Positions 52,410 to 60,990 of a DNA stretch of 64,000 nucleotides are shown piece by piece. This stretch comes from Hyphomicrobiales bacterium (GTDB lineage: Bacteria; Pseudomonadota; Alphaproteobacteria; Rhizobiales; Rhizobiaceae), in assembly GCA_900469345.1 (NCBI GenBank), contig UBWZ01000001.1:124001-188000 (forward strand). The letters run 5' to 3'. The notes beneath the pieces were generated by a model that was not told where the DNA came from, made no database searches, and worked only from the letters and a program-made list of their open reading frames with translations. A program made the position numbers and the translations under genes. Within the stretch, counting starts at the first letter, position 1. Every line of letters begins with the position of its first letter.

Positions 52410-53807
52410 TCAAGCTCCAGGGGATGGCTCCGGCCAGCTGGTAACGCCGCCGGTCCATTGTTCGAAGACATGAGAAAGCTTCAGCACCGTCATGTCGGCA
52501 AAGCGAGGTCCAACGATCTGCAGACCGATCGGCATGCCGGAGGCGGAAAACCCGCAATTGATCGAGGCCGCCGGCTGTTCCGACATGTTCCACGGCACGG
52601 TGAATCCGATGTGCTCGAAGGGCTTTGCCGGATCGTTGGTCGGCGATGCCCATTCCGCTGGATAGGAAACGACCGGGTTGGTCGGCGAGAGCACCGCGTC
52701 GACCGTGGCAAACAGCCCGCTGCAGGCTTTTCTCATCTCCATCGTCTGGTTGAAGCCGCGCGCGACCTCGACACCCGAGATGGAGGCGCCGCCCTTCGCC
52801 CACTGGTAGATATAGGGCAGGATCCGCTCCCGCCTCTGTTCCGGCATCGCCTCGATATCGCCCCAGAAGCGCGCCCGCCAGAAATTGTCGAGGCCGTCCA
52901 GCATCTCGCGGGTGAGAACCGGTGCGACGGCGACGATTTCGGCGCCGGCCTGTTCGAACCGCCGCGCGGCCGCCGTAACCGCCTCCACCACTTCCGGCTC
53001 CGCGGCAATGCCGACGCCGGCATCGAGCATCAGGCCGATCGTCATGCCCTTCACGTCGATGTCGAGATCCAGCCAGTCGAAATCATTGGCCGGCAGCGCG
53101 GTGGCATCCCGCCAGTCCGGTCGGGACAGGGTTGCCATGGAGATGGCCGCATCTTCGACGCAGCGCGCCATCGGCCCGGCGCAGCGGCCCACGTAATAGG
53201 GATCGACCGGGATGCGACCCTGGCTCGGCTTCAGGCCGTAAAGCCCGGTCCAGCCGGCCGGCAGACGGATCGAACCGCCGATATCCGTGCCGATATGCAG
53301 CGGCCCGAAGCTCGCAGCCCCCGCCGCGGCCGCTCCGGCGCTCGAGCCGCCCGGGTTCTGGCTGAGGTCCCAGGGGTTGCGGCTCAACGGATGAAAACTC
53401 GACAGCCCGGACGACAGCATGCCGTAGTCCGGACAGGTTGTCTTGGCAAAGATCACCGCGCCGTCCTCGCGCAGTCGTGCCGCCGCCGGCGCGTCCGACT
53501 TCGCCGGCACGAGCTCGACCGCTGCCGTGCCGAGCGGCACCGGCTGGCCCTTGGTGGCGATCAGTTCCTTGATGGTGACCGGAATGCCGTCGAGCAGCCC
53601 CAGCCTTTCCCCTTTCGCCCACCGCTCCGTGGACGCCTTCGCCTGGGCCCGCGCATCGTCCGGATCATAGAGGTAGAGCGCCTGCACCTGCGGCTCGAAG
53701 GCGGCGATCCGCTGCTCCACCGCCTGCCAGTATTCGCAGGGCGACAGCTTGCGCTGTTCGTAGAGGTCGAGGATGTCTCGGATCGTCAGCTTCAAAAGAG
53801 CATTCAT
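52410..53807 (-). CDS. Amidase-signature family hydrolase
   Basis: A 465-aa amidase of the Ser-cisSer-Lys type. The triad is K80 (VTIKEL), S155 (NPGGSSAGA) and nucleophile S179 (TDIGGSIRLPA), at the family spacing. It cleaves an amide such as a peptide amide or N-acyl amine; the substrate is unknown. It is the last gene of the long peptide-transport array and stands 15 bases after the second permease set, so it probably acts on the imported compound. Its DUF883-side flank starts at 52409. Confidence 0.93.
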   Translation of the reverse strand: MNALLKLTIRDILDLYEQRKLSPCEYWQAVEQRIAAFEPQVQALYLYDPDDARAQAKASTERWAKGERLGLLDGIPVTIKELIATKGQPVPLGTAAVELVPAKSDAPAAARLREDGAVIFAKTTCPDYGMLSSGLSSFHPLSRNPWDLSQNPGGSSAGAAAAGAASFGPLHIGTDIGGSIRLPAGWTGLYGLKPSQGRIPVDPYYVGRCAGPMARCVEDAAISMATLSRPDWRDATALPANDFDWLDLDIDVKGMTIGLMLDAGVGIAAEPEVVEAVTAAARRFEQAGAEIVAVAPVLTREMLDGLDNFWRARFWGDIEAMPEQRRERILPYIYQWAKGGASISGVEVARGFNQTMEMRKACSGLFATVDAVLSPTNPVVSYPAEWASPTNDPAKPFEHIGFTVPWNMSEQPAASINCGFSASGMPIGLQIVGPRFADMTVLKLSHVFEQWTGGVTSWPEPSPGA

Positions 53808-53822
53808 CGTTCATCTTTCAAA

Positions 53823-54653
53823 TCAGCCCTGGTCGCGCGGGTCGAGGATGTCGCGCAATCCGTCGCCGAGCATATTCAGCCCGAGAACGGCCAGAGCAAT
53901 GGCAAGTCCAGGCAGCAGCGCAAGCCACGGTGCCTGACCGAGGAATGTCTGTGCCTCGGCCAGCATCCGGCCCCAGCTCGGCGCGGGCGGGGCCAGTCCA
54001 AGGCCGAGAAAGGAAAGCCCGGCCTCCGTCAGAATGGCGAGCCCGAGCTGGATCGTCACCTGCACGATGATCTGGCTGGAGATGTTCGGCAGCACGTGGT
54101 TCCAGGTGATCCTGAGCTTCGACTGGCCGATCCCGATCGCCGCCGTCACGTAATCCCGTGTCCACACCTGCAGCGCCGCGCTCACCGTCAGGCGCGCGAA
54201 CACCGGCACCATGAACACGCCGATGGCGATGATCGCCGTGAACCGCCCGCCGCCGATAAAGGCCGCCAGCATCATCGCCGACAGGATCGGCGGCACGGCG
54301 AAGATGATGTCGCAGCCGCGCATGACCACCAGTTCCAGCCAGCCGCGCCGCATGGCGGTGACGACGCCGGCAAGAGTGCCGACGCTGGCCCCGAGCGCCA
54401 CCGCCAGAAACGAAGTCGACAGCGAGTTCCAGGCGCCCGCCATCAGCAACGACGCCACGTCGCGGCCGAAGTGGTCGGTTCCCAAGAGGCCGAAGGAGAG
54501 CGGCGGTTTCAGCTTGTGGATGATGTTCATCTTGGCCGGCGGAAACGGCGTCCAGACCAACGACAGCACGGCGACCCCAACAAGCAGCAGCGTGATGACG
54601 AGCCCGATCAGGAACAGCGGACGGCGCCCAGCCCTTTTGATCGAGGCCCTCAT
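53823..54653 (-). CDS. Peptide ABC transporter permease (DppC type), second set
   Basis: A 276-aa channel subunit with six helices. Family ends are seen: GTDHFGRDVASLLMAG near residue 60 and LGDGLRDILDPR at the C-terminus; the coupling region is near residue 180. It overlaps the dppB-type gene by four bases. This pair has no ATPase of its own adjacent on the downstream side; it probably uses DppD/DppF at 57353-58983. Confidence 0.92.
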   Translation of the reverse strand: MRASIKRAGRRPLFLIGLVITLLLVGVAVLSLVWTPFPPAKMNIIHKLKPPLSFGLLGTDHFGRDVASLLMAGAWNSLSTSFLAVALGASVGTLAGVVTAMRRGWLELVVMRGCDIIFAVPPILSAMMLAAFIGGGRFTAIIAIGVFMVPVFARLTVSAALQVWTRDYVTAAIGIGQSKLRITWNHVLPNISSQIIVQVTIQLGLAILTEAGLSFLGLGLAPPAPSWGRMLAEAQTFLGQAPWLALLPGLAIALAVLGLNMLGDGLRDILDPRDQG

Positions 54654-55600
54654 TGTGCACCTGCCCGCAGCCGCGGATCGATCGCCAGATAGGCAAGATC
54701 CACCAGGAAATTCATGACGATCACCAGCGCCGAAAAGAACAGCACCACGTCCTGCATGACGATGACATCGCGTTGCGACAGCGCCTGGAAGGCGAGCCGT
54801 CCGAGGCCCGGAAGGTTGAACACGTTTTCGACCAGTACCGCCCCGGCGATCAGGAACGTGAACTGCAGCCCGAGCATGGTGACGACCGGGATCAGCGCAT
54901 TGGGCACCGCGTGGCGCCAGACGGCCGCCTCCTCGCTCAGCCCCTTGGCGCGCGCCGTGCGCACGAAATCCTCGTTCATCACGTCGAGCACGGCAGCCCG
55001 TGCGATGCGCGTCAGCACCCCCGCCTGTGGCAGCGCCAGCGCAATGGCCGGCAGCAGCAGCGCTTTCAGCCCTTGCCAGAGACCGGCGTCCCAGCCCGGA
55101 AAACCCCCTGCCGGCAGCCAGCCGAGCATGGTCGAAAACGCGATGATCAGCAGCAACCCGACCCAGAAGGCCGGAACCGCGATGCTGATGTAGGAGAATA
55201 CGCCGGCAACCGCATCGAAGGGCCCGTTGTGGCGCCGCGCCGCCTGCACGCCGAGCGGCACGGCGACCGCCACCGACAGGACGACCGCCATCAGCGCCAG
55301 CGGCAGGGTAACGGTCAGCCGCTCGGCAATCAGCCCGGCAACCGGCACGCCGTAGGTATAGGATTGGCCGAGGTCACCTTGGGCCACCCCGGCGAGCCAG
55401 GCGAGGTAGCGGATCGGCAGCGGCCGGTCGAGCCCGAGCGAGTGCTGCAGCGCCGCCAGCGTATCCGGGCTTGCCGACGTTCCGAGCATGATCGCCGCCG
55501 GATCGCCGGGCAAAAGATCCATCACCGTAAAGATCAGCAGCGACACGATCAGAAGGGTGACGACCAGGCTGATCGTCCGGCGGGTGAGGATCGAGATCAT
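54650..55600 (-). CDS. Peptide ABC transporter permease (DppB type), second set
   Basis: A 316-aa channel subunit, six helices, with the family RTARAKGLSEEAAVWRHAVPNA-type coupling helix near residue 215. It is preceded by a 136-base GC-rich stretch holding a palindromic repeat, behind the binding-protein gene. Confidence 0.92.
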   Translation of the reverse strand: MISILTRRTISLVVTLLIVSLLIFTVMDLLPGDPAAIMLGTSASPDTLAALQHSLGLDRPLPIRYLAWLAGVAQGDLGQSYTYGVPVAGLIAERLTVTLPLALMAVVLSVAVAVPLGVQAARRHNGPFDAVAGVFSYISIAVPAFWVGLLLIIAFSTMLGWLPAGGFPGWDAGLWQGLKALLLPAIALALPQAGVLTRIARAAVLDVMNEDFVRTARAKGLSEEAAVWRHAVPNALIPVVTMLGLQFTFLIAGAVLVENVFNLPGLGRLAFQALSQRDVIVMQDVVLFFSALVIVMNFLVDLAYLAIDPRLRAGAQ

Positions 55601-55631
55601 GGGAAAGACATCTCCCGGGGGCTGAGCGCGC

Positions 55632-55684
55632 GGCAGGTCGATCTCGCCCCGTGAGGGGGCGGTGCCCGGCAGGGCCGAGGGGCC
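55632..55684. repeat. RIME-like rhizobial intergenic palindromic repeat
   Basis: A GC-rich, self-complementary stretch with the sequence layout of the widespread rhizobial intergenic repeats: GGCAGGTCGATCTCGCCCC, a short loop, GGGGGCGGTGCCCGGCAGGG. The inner stem is CGCCCC/GGGGCG and the outer GCCGG-type arms flank it. It is inside an operon, between a binding-protein and a permease gene. Confidence 0.6.
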
Positions 55685-55736
55685 TTGCGCATCCCGCCGG
55701 CCGTCGAACCCGCTGACCCCACCGCCACAACAGGCC

Positions 55737-57230
55737 TCACTCTTGCCAAAACACCTCGGAAAGCACGTTGGAGGGGATTGGCTCGTTCTCCCACAGCCCC
55801 TTCAGCTTGGCGTCCCAGACCCCGAGCTTTGGCATCACGAACAAAAACAGCGCCGGCACGTCCTCGGCGAGCATCGCCTGGGCCTCGCCATAGAGCTTGT
55901 CCTGCTCGGCTAAGTCGGCAGTCGCCTCCACTTTCGCCAGTACCGCGTTAAAGGCCGCGTTCTTGTAGTTGAAGTAGTAGGGGTCGCGGGCGAAGATATC
56001 GATGTCCATCGGCTCCGCATGGGCGACGATGGTCATGTCGTAGTCGGCGGCCTTCAGCACGTCCGCCACCCATTTGGCCGGAAACTCGGTGGTCTCGATG
56101 GTCATCGTCACGCCGATTTCGGCAAACATCGCCTGCAGGATCTGCGAGGTCCGCTGCGCATAGGCCATCTGCGGCGCCTTCATCGTAAAGCTGAAGCCGC
56201 TCGGGAACCCGGCCTCCGAAAGCAGCGCCTTGGCCTTTTCCGCATCATAGGGGTGGACGCCGGTCAGATCCTTGTAGCCGCGGTCGTTGGGCGTGTAGTG
56301 GCTGCCGATCGGCGTGCCGAAGCCCGACCAGGCGCCGTCGACCACCGTCGCGCGATCGACCGCCATCATCAATGCCTGGCGCACCCGCTTGTCGGAAAAC
56401 GGCTTGCGGGCATTGTTCATGCCGGCGACGACCTTGAGCTCGGTGTTGCCGATCACGGTCGCGATCTTCTTGTCGCCCTCGAAGGAGGCGATCAGCTCCG
56501 GCGCCCCGAATTCCGGAAAGGCGTCGACGTCGCCGGCCTTCAGCGCAGCCGCCTGCGCCTGCGCATCGGCGATAAAGCGGAAGCTCGCGGTGTCGAGCTT
56601 CACAGGCGCGCTCTTGTTCCAGTAGTCCGGGTTTTTGGCGAGCTCCACCTTGGAGCCCTTGGCCCAGGACACGAACTTGAACGGACCGGTGCCGACAGGC
56701 GTGGTCTTGTTGTCGGCTGCCGTCTTCGGCTCCACCATCACCGACGCAGGCCAGCCGAGCCAGTAGAGGAGGCTCCCCGCCGGGCGGCTGAGTTTCAGCA
56801 CCAGGGTTGCCGGATCGGGCGTCTCGACGCTCTCGATCGCCGCAAAATAGCGCTTCTGCGGATTGACGCTGTCGGCCCCGCGGGCCCGGTCGATGGCAAA
56901 CTTGGCAACCGAGGAATCGAAGGCGACGCCGTTGTGGAAGGTCACCCCTTCCGCAAGCGTGAACGTATAGGTCTTGCCGTCCGGGGAAATCTCCCAGCGT
57001 GTCGCGAGCTGCGGCTGCACCTTGCCCGCCTTGTCGACGGTCGTCAGCCCCTCGAACACGTTCTGCCAGGTCACCTGCCCGATGGCGACGGGCGCCGCCA
57101 CCGTCGGGTCGAGCCCGGTCGGCTCAACCGCCATGCCGATCGTCACGGAGGTTTTGGGCGCGGCCTGTGCCGGGAGCACGGCGCCAAGCGCTGCTGTCGA
57201 CACCGTCAGCGCCAACAGCGCCCGTCGCAT
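55737..57230 (-). CDS. Peptide ABC transporter substrate-binding protein, second set
   Basis: Family-5 periplasmic receptor, 497 aa; signal peptide about residues 1-23 (PAQA). Family segments include a TTVDKAGKVQPQLATRWEIS region and ARKPFSDKRVRQALMMAVDR near residue 295. Two starts have ribosome sites: ATG 57230 (GGAG, better signal peptide) and ATG 57260 (AGGGG); I chose 57230. A frame running far past the start is only shadow sequence of the ATPase genes. It is 122 bases from dppF and may have its own promoter there. Confidence 0.9.
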   Translation of the reverse strand: MRRALLALTVSTAALGAVLPAQAAPKTSVTIGMAVEPTGLDPTVAAPVAIGQVTWQNVFEGLTTVDKAGKVQPQLATRWEISPDGKTYTFTLAEGVTFHNGVAFDSSVAKFAIDRARGADSVNPQKRYFAAIESVETPDPATLVLKLSRPAGSLLYWLGWPASVMVEPKTAADNKTTPVGTGPFKFVSWAKGSKVELAKNPDYWNKSAPVKLDTASFRFIADAQAQAAALKAGDVDAFPEFGAPELIASFEGDKKIATVIGNTELKVVAGMNNARKPFSDKRVRQALMMAVDRATVVDGAWSGFGTPIGSHYTPNDRGYKDLTGVHPYDAEKAKALLSEAGFPSGFSFTMKAPQMAYAQRTSQILQAMFAEIGVTMTIETTEFPAKWVADVLKAADYDMTIVAHAEPMDIDIFARDPYYFNYKNAAFNAVLAKVEATADLAEQDKLYGEAQAMLAEDVPALFLFVMPKLGVWDAKLKGLWENEPIPSNVLSEVFWQE

Positions 57231-57352
57231 CACGGAACTCCAACAATCCAACGCACCCATAGCCAATCCCCTTGTTATGTTTACAGCATTGGCAGGCAGT
57301 CTAGGGTCATTTCGCAGATGCACAACGGGAATTTTACGGCTGTGGACAACCG

Positions 57353-58138
57353 TCAATCCCGCCGGAAACCCTCGCTCGCGACCAGCAGCTGGCGCGTGTA
57401 ATCGGCCGAAAAGCTGCGACTTTCCAGGGCGTCCCGCGCCACTGTCTCGACCACCTTGCCGTTTTTCATCACCGCCAGCCGCTCGCACATGTGGCTGATG
57501 ACGCCGAGATCGTGGCTCACCATCACGAAGGTCAGGTTGCGGTCGCGCCGCGCCTGTTCGAGCAAATTGAGGATCTCCGCCTGGATCGAGGCGTCGAGCG
57601 CCGAGGTCGGTTCGTCGAGCAAAAGGATCTTCGGCTCGAGGATCAGCGCCCGGGCAATCGCGATGCGCTGCCGCTGCCCGCCGGAGAGCTGGTGCGAATA
57701 GCGGAACCGGAAGCCGGCCCCCAGCCCCACCTCGTCGAGCGCCCGGTTGATGCGCGTCTCGATGTCGGTGAAGCCGTGGATCACCAGCGGCTCCAGCAGC
57801 AGCCGGTCGACCGTCTGGCGCGGATGAAGCGAACCGTAGGGGTCCTGAAACACCATCTGAACGGTGCGGTAGAACTCCTGGTCGCGGCGGCTGCCGGAAT
57901 AGGACCGGCCATCGACCGTGAGCTCGCCCTGGCTGAACCGGGCAAGACCGGCAATCGCCCGCAGCAGCGTCGATTTGCCCGATCCGGATTCGCCGACGAT
58001 GCCGAAACTCTCGCCCTGGGTCACCGCGAGGCTGACATGGTCGAGCGCCGCGAACTCGTCGTAGATCACCGTCATGTCGCGGATGGAGACCGCCACGGGC
58101 CCACCGGACGAAGCGGCGGGAGAGATTGCTTGGCTCAT
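57353..58138 (-). CDS. Peptide ABC transporter ATPase (DppF type)
   Basis: A 261-aa ATPase. Walker A is GESGSGKST near residue 49, signature LSGGQRQR near residue 150, Walker B ILLLDEPTSALD. The C-terminal zinc/cluster region of many Opp ATPases is short or absent. It overlaps the DppD-type gene by four bases. With its partner it is the only ATPase pair of this array, while two permease sets exist. Confidence 0.93.
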   Translation of the reverse strand: MSQAISPAASSGGPVAVSIRDMTVIYDEFAALDHVSLAVTQGESFGIVGESGSGKSTLLRAIAGLARFSQGELTVDGRSYSGSRRDQEFYRTVQMVFQDPYGSLHPRQTVDRLLLEPLVIHGFTDIETRINRALDEVGLGAGFRFRYSHQLSGGQRQRIAIARALILEPKILLLDEPTSALDASIQAEILNLLEQARRDRNLTFVMVSHDLGVISHMCERLAVMKNGKVVETVARDALESRSFSADYTRQLLVASEGFRRD

Positions 58139-58983
58139 AGCGCCCACTCCGGCTTGCGGTCGAGAACCGGCAGCGGATGCCGGTCCGAGCCGATGGTCGG
58201 CAGGCAGTTGAGCAGCCCGCGCGTATAGGGGTGCTGCGCCTGCGACAGATCCGCGGTTGCCAGTTCCTCGACGACCCGGCCCGCATACATCACCAGCACC
58301 CGGTTGCAGAAGGACGAAACGAGCCGCAGGTCGTGGCTGATGAAGATCAGCCCCATGCCGCGCTCGGCCACCAGCTTGTCGAGAATGGCGAGCACTTCGA
58401 GCTGCACCGTCACGTCCAGCGCCGATGTGGGCTCGTCGGCGATCAAAAGCTCCGGCCCGCAGATAAGCATCATGGCGATCATTACCCGCTGCCCCATGCC
58501 GCCGGAAACCTCGTGCGGGTAGAGCGAAAACACCCGTTCCGGATCGCGGATCTGCACCGCCTCCAGCATGGCGAGCGTGCGCGCCTTGGCTTCGGCGTTC
58601 GACACCTTTTCGTGCGTCTTCAGCGTCTCGATGATCTGCCGGCCGATGGTCATCACCGGGTTCAGCGAATATTTCGGGTCCTGCAGGATCATCGCCACCT
58701 GCTTGCCGCGCAGATGCCGCCGCTCCGATGCCGGCATCTCCAGGAGGTTGCGGCCCCTGAAGGCGAGCGTCTTGGCTGTAATCCGCGCCTGCGAGGGCGT
58801 CAGCCCCATGATCGCGCGCCCGGTCTGCGACTTGCCGGAGCCCGATTCCCCGACGATGCCGAGCCGTTCTCGGCCGAGCGTAAACGAAACGCCGCGTACC
58901 GCCTCCACCTCGCCCGTGCGGGTCGGAAAGGTCACGCGCAGGTCGTCGACTGCGAGCAGCGGCTGGTCTGTAGCGACGCTCAT
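58135..58983 (-). CDS. Peptide ABC transporter ATPase (DppD type)
   Basis: A 282-aa ATPase. Walker A is GESGSGKSQ near residue 47 (the last residue is Gln in place of Thr/Ser, a tolerated variant seen in some DppD), signature VSGGMGQR, Walker B LLIADEPTSALD. The C-terminal end has the PYTRGLLNCLPT oligopeptide motif. It overlaps the upstream permease gene by four bases. It forms the heterodimer with DppF. Confidence 0.93.
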   Translation of the reverse strand: MSVATDQPLLAVDDLRVTFPTRTGEVEAVRGVSFTLGRERLGIVGESGSGKSQTGRAIMGLTPSQARITAKTLAFRGRNLLEMPASERRHLRGKQVAMILQDPKYSLNPVMTIGRQIIETLKTHEKVSNAEAKARTLAMLEAVQIRDPERVFSLYPHEVSGGMGQRVMIAMMLICGPELLIADEPTSALDVTVQLEVLAILDKLVAERGMGLIFISHDLRLVSSFCNRVLVMYAGRVVEELATADLSQAQHPYTRGLLNCLPTIGSDRHPLPVLDRKPEWAL

Positions 58984-59909
58984 TGGCCGGCCTCCTTCGG
59001 ATCCAGCGCATCGCGCAATCCGTCGCCGAGAAGATTGAAGCCGAGGCTGACGATCAGGATGGCAAAGCCCGGCATGGCGGCCACCCACCACTGGTCGAGG
59101 ATGAAGCGGCGACCGGATGCGATCATCGCGCCCCATTCGGGCAGCGGCGGCTGCGCGCCGAGGCCGAGGAACCCGAGGCCGGCAGCGGTCAGGATGATGC
59201 CGGCCATGTCGAGCGTCACCCGCACGATCAGCGACGACAGGCAGAGCGGCATGATGTGGCGCAGCACGATGCGGAACGGCGAGGCCCCCATCAGCCGCAC
59301 CGCGGCGATGAACTCGGAATTCCGGAAGGTCAGCGTTTCGGCTCGCGCGATGCGGGCATAGGGCGGCCAGGAGGTGACCGCGATGGCCAGAATCGCGTTC
59401 TCGATGCCGGGACCGAGGGCCGCCACCAGCGCCAGCGCCAGCACGAGCTTCGGAAAGGCGAGGAAGATGTCGGTGATGCGCATCAGCACCGCGTCCACCC
59501 AGCCACCCGCGTAGCCGGCAACCGTGCCGACGAGCAGCCCGATCGGCGCGGCGATCACCGCCACCAGCACCACCACGAAAAGCGTCAGCCGCGATCCGTG
59601 GATCAGCCGCGAAAGGATGTCGCGGCCCTGGTCGTCGGTGCCGAGCCAGTATCCGGCAGACCCTGGCGGCAGCAGCCGCGAGTTCATCAGGTCGCCTTGA
59701 ACAGGGTTGTGCGGCGCCAGCACGTCGGCCAGCGCTGCCACCACTAGGAGAAGCACGATGATACCAAGGCCGAGCAGCGCCAGCCGGTTTTCGGCAAACC
59801 GCGACCACACCACATAGGCGCGGCCGAGCTTGGCCTGCCGGCGCGAGGCGGGACGATCGGACAGCAGCCATGCGCGGCTGTAGGGCTTGGGTGTCTCGAC
59901 CACGCTCAT
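58980..59909 (-). CDS. Peptide ABC transporter permease (DppC type), first set
   Basis: A 309-aa channel subunit. It has an N-terminal cytoplasmic stretch, then six helices; the family GTDDQGRDILSRLIHGSR motif is near residue 92 and LLGDGLRDALDPKEAGQ ends it. The start at ATG 59909 overlaps the DppB-type stop by four bases. Confidence 0.93.
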   Translation of the reverse strand: MSVVETPKPYSRAWLLSDRPASRRQAKLGRAYVVWSRFAENRLALLGLGIIVLLLVVAALADVLAPHNPVQGDLMNSRLLPPGSAGYWLGTDDQGRDILSRLIHGSRLTLFVVVLVAVIAAPIGLLVGTVAGYAGGWVDAVLMRITDIFLAFPKLVLALALVAALGPGIENAILAIAVTSWPPYARIARAETLTFRNSEFIAAVRLMGASPFRIVLRHIMPLCLSSLIVRVTLDMAGIILTAAGLGFLGLGAQPPLPEWGAMIASGRRFILDQWWVAAMPGFAILIVSLGFNLLGDGLRDALDPKEAGQ

Positions 59910-60973
59910 CGGCTTCGTGTCCTGGGGTCCAGCGTCCGATAGAGAACATCGGAAAACAGATTGATGCTGACGAAGACGACGCCGATGGCAATCGTGCCGC
60001 CGAGCACGGCATTCATGTCGGCGTTCTGCAGCGAGTTGGTGATGTAGAGCCCGAGCCCTGGCCAGGAGAAGATCGTCTCGGTCAGCACCGAACCCTCCAG
60101 CAGTCCCGCATAGGAGAGCGCAATCACCGTTACCAGCGGCACCGCCGCATTGCGCAGCGCGTGAAACCAGATGATCCGCGTTTCCGACAGGCCCTTGGCC
60201 CGCGCCGCCACCACATATTCCTGGGACAGCTCGTTCAGCATGAAGGAGCGGGTCATGCGGCTGATATAGGCGAGCGAAAAATAGCCGAGCAGCCCGCCCG
60301 GCAGGATGATGTGCCGGAACAGGTCCCAGAACACGTCCCACTGCCCCTGCCAGATCGCATCGAGCAGGTAGAAGCCGGTGATCGGCGTAAAAGTGTATTC
60401 ATAGACGATGTCGATGCGGCCCGGATAAGCCACCCAGTTGAGCTTTGCATAGAAGAGCACCAGCGCCAGCAGGCCGAGCCAGAAGATCGGCACGGAATAG
60501 CCGATCAGCCCGATCACCCGCACCACCTGGTCGGCGATCGAACCGCGCTTGACCGCCGCCAGCACGCCGAGCGGCACCCCGAGAAGCGCGCCGATGATCG
60601 TGCCGATCGTGGCAAGCTCGATGGTCGCCGGAAACACCCGGGCGATGTCGGCCATCACGGGGTTGGTGGTCAGCACCGAGGTCCCGAAGTCGCCCGAAAC
60701 GGCCTGCTTCAGGTAGATCCAGAACTGCTCGTAGAGCGGCAGGTTGAGGCCCAGCTGCTCGCGCACCCGTTCCACCACATGCGCCGGCGCCCGGTCGCCG
60801 ACGATGGCGAGCGCCGGATCGATCGGCACCACACGGCCGATGAAGAAGGTGACGGCCAGAAGGCCGAGGAAGGTGGTGGCTGCGGTCACGAAGAACCGCA
60901 GCACCGCCATCGCGGAAGACGATGCACGGCGCCGTCTGCGCCGTGTCGCCGCTGTCGTATCGATCAGGGTCAA
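59906..60973 (-). CDS. Peptide ABC transporter permease (DppB type), first set
   Basis: A 355-aa channel subunit, about six helices, with an Arg-rich N-terminus (ATRRRRRRASSS). The coupling region VVAARAKGLSETRIIWFHALRN is near residue 260. The start is TTG 60973, 17 bases after the binding-protein stop; ATG 60910 (before the first helix) is an alternative. It is the first permease of this array. Confidence 0.88.
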   Translation of the reverse strand: MTLIDTTAATRRRRRRASSSAMAVLRFFVTAATTFLGLLAVTFFIGRVVPIDPALAIVGDRAPAHVVERVREQLGLNLPLYEQFWIYLKQAVSGDFGTSVLTTNPVMADIARVFPATIELATIGTIIGALLGVPLGVLAAVKRGSIADQVVRVIGLIGYSVPIFWLGLLALVLFYAKLNWVAYPGRIDIVYEYTFTPITGFYLLDAIWQGQWDVFWDLFRHIILPGGLLGYFSLAYISRMTRSFMLNELSQEYVVAARAKGLSETRIIWFHALRNAAVPLVTVIALSYAGLLEGSVLTETIFSWPGLGLYITNSLQNADMNAVLGGTIAIGVVFVSINLFSDVLYRTLDPRTRSR

Positions 60974-60990
60974 GGAATGGGCCTTTCAGG

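Noticed and set aside
55737-58286. 849-codon frame joining the binding protein to upstream sequence
   Set aside because: Its first 300 codons are an out-of-frame reading of the DppF and DppD genes; the real gene starts near 57230.
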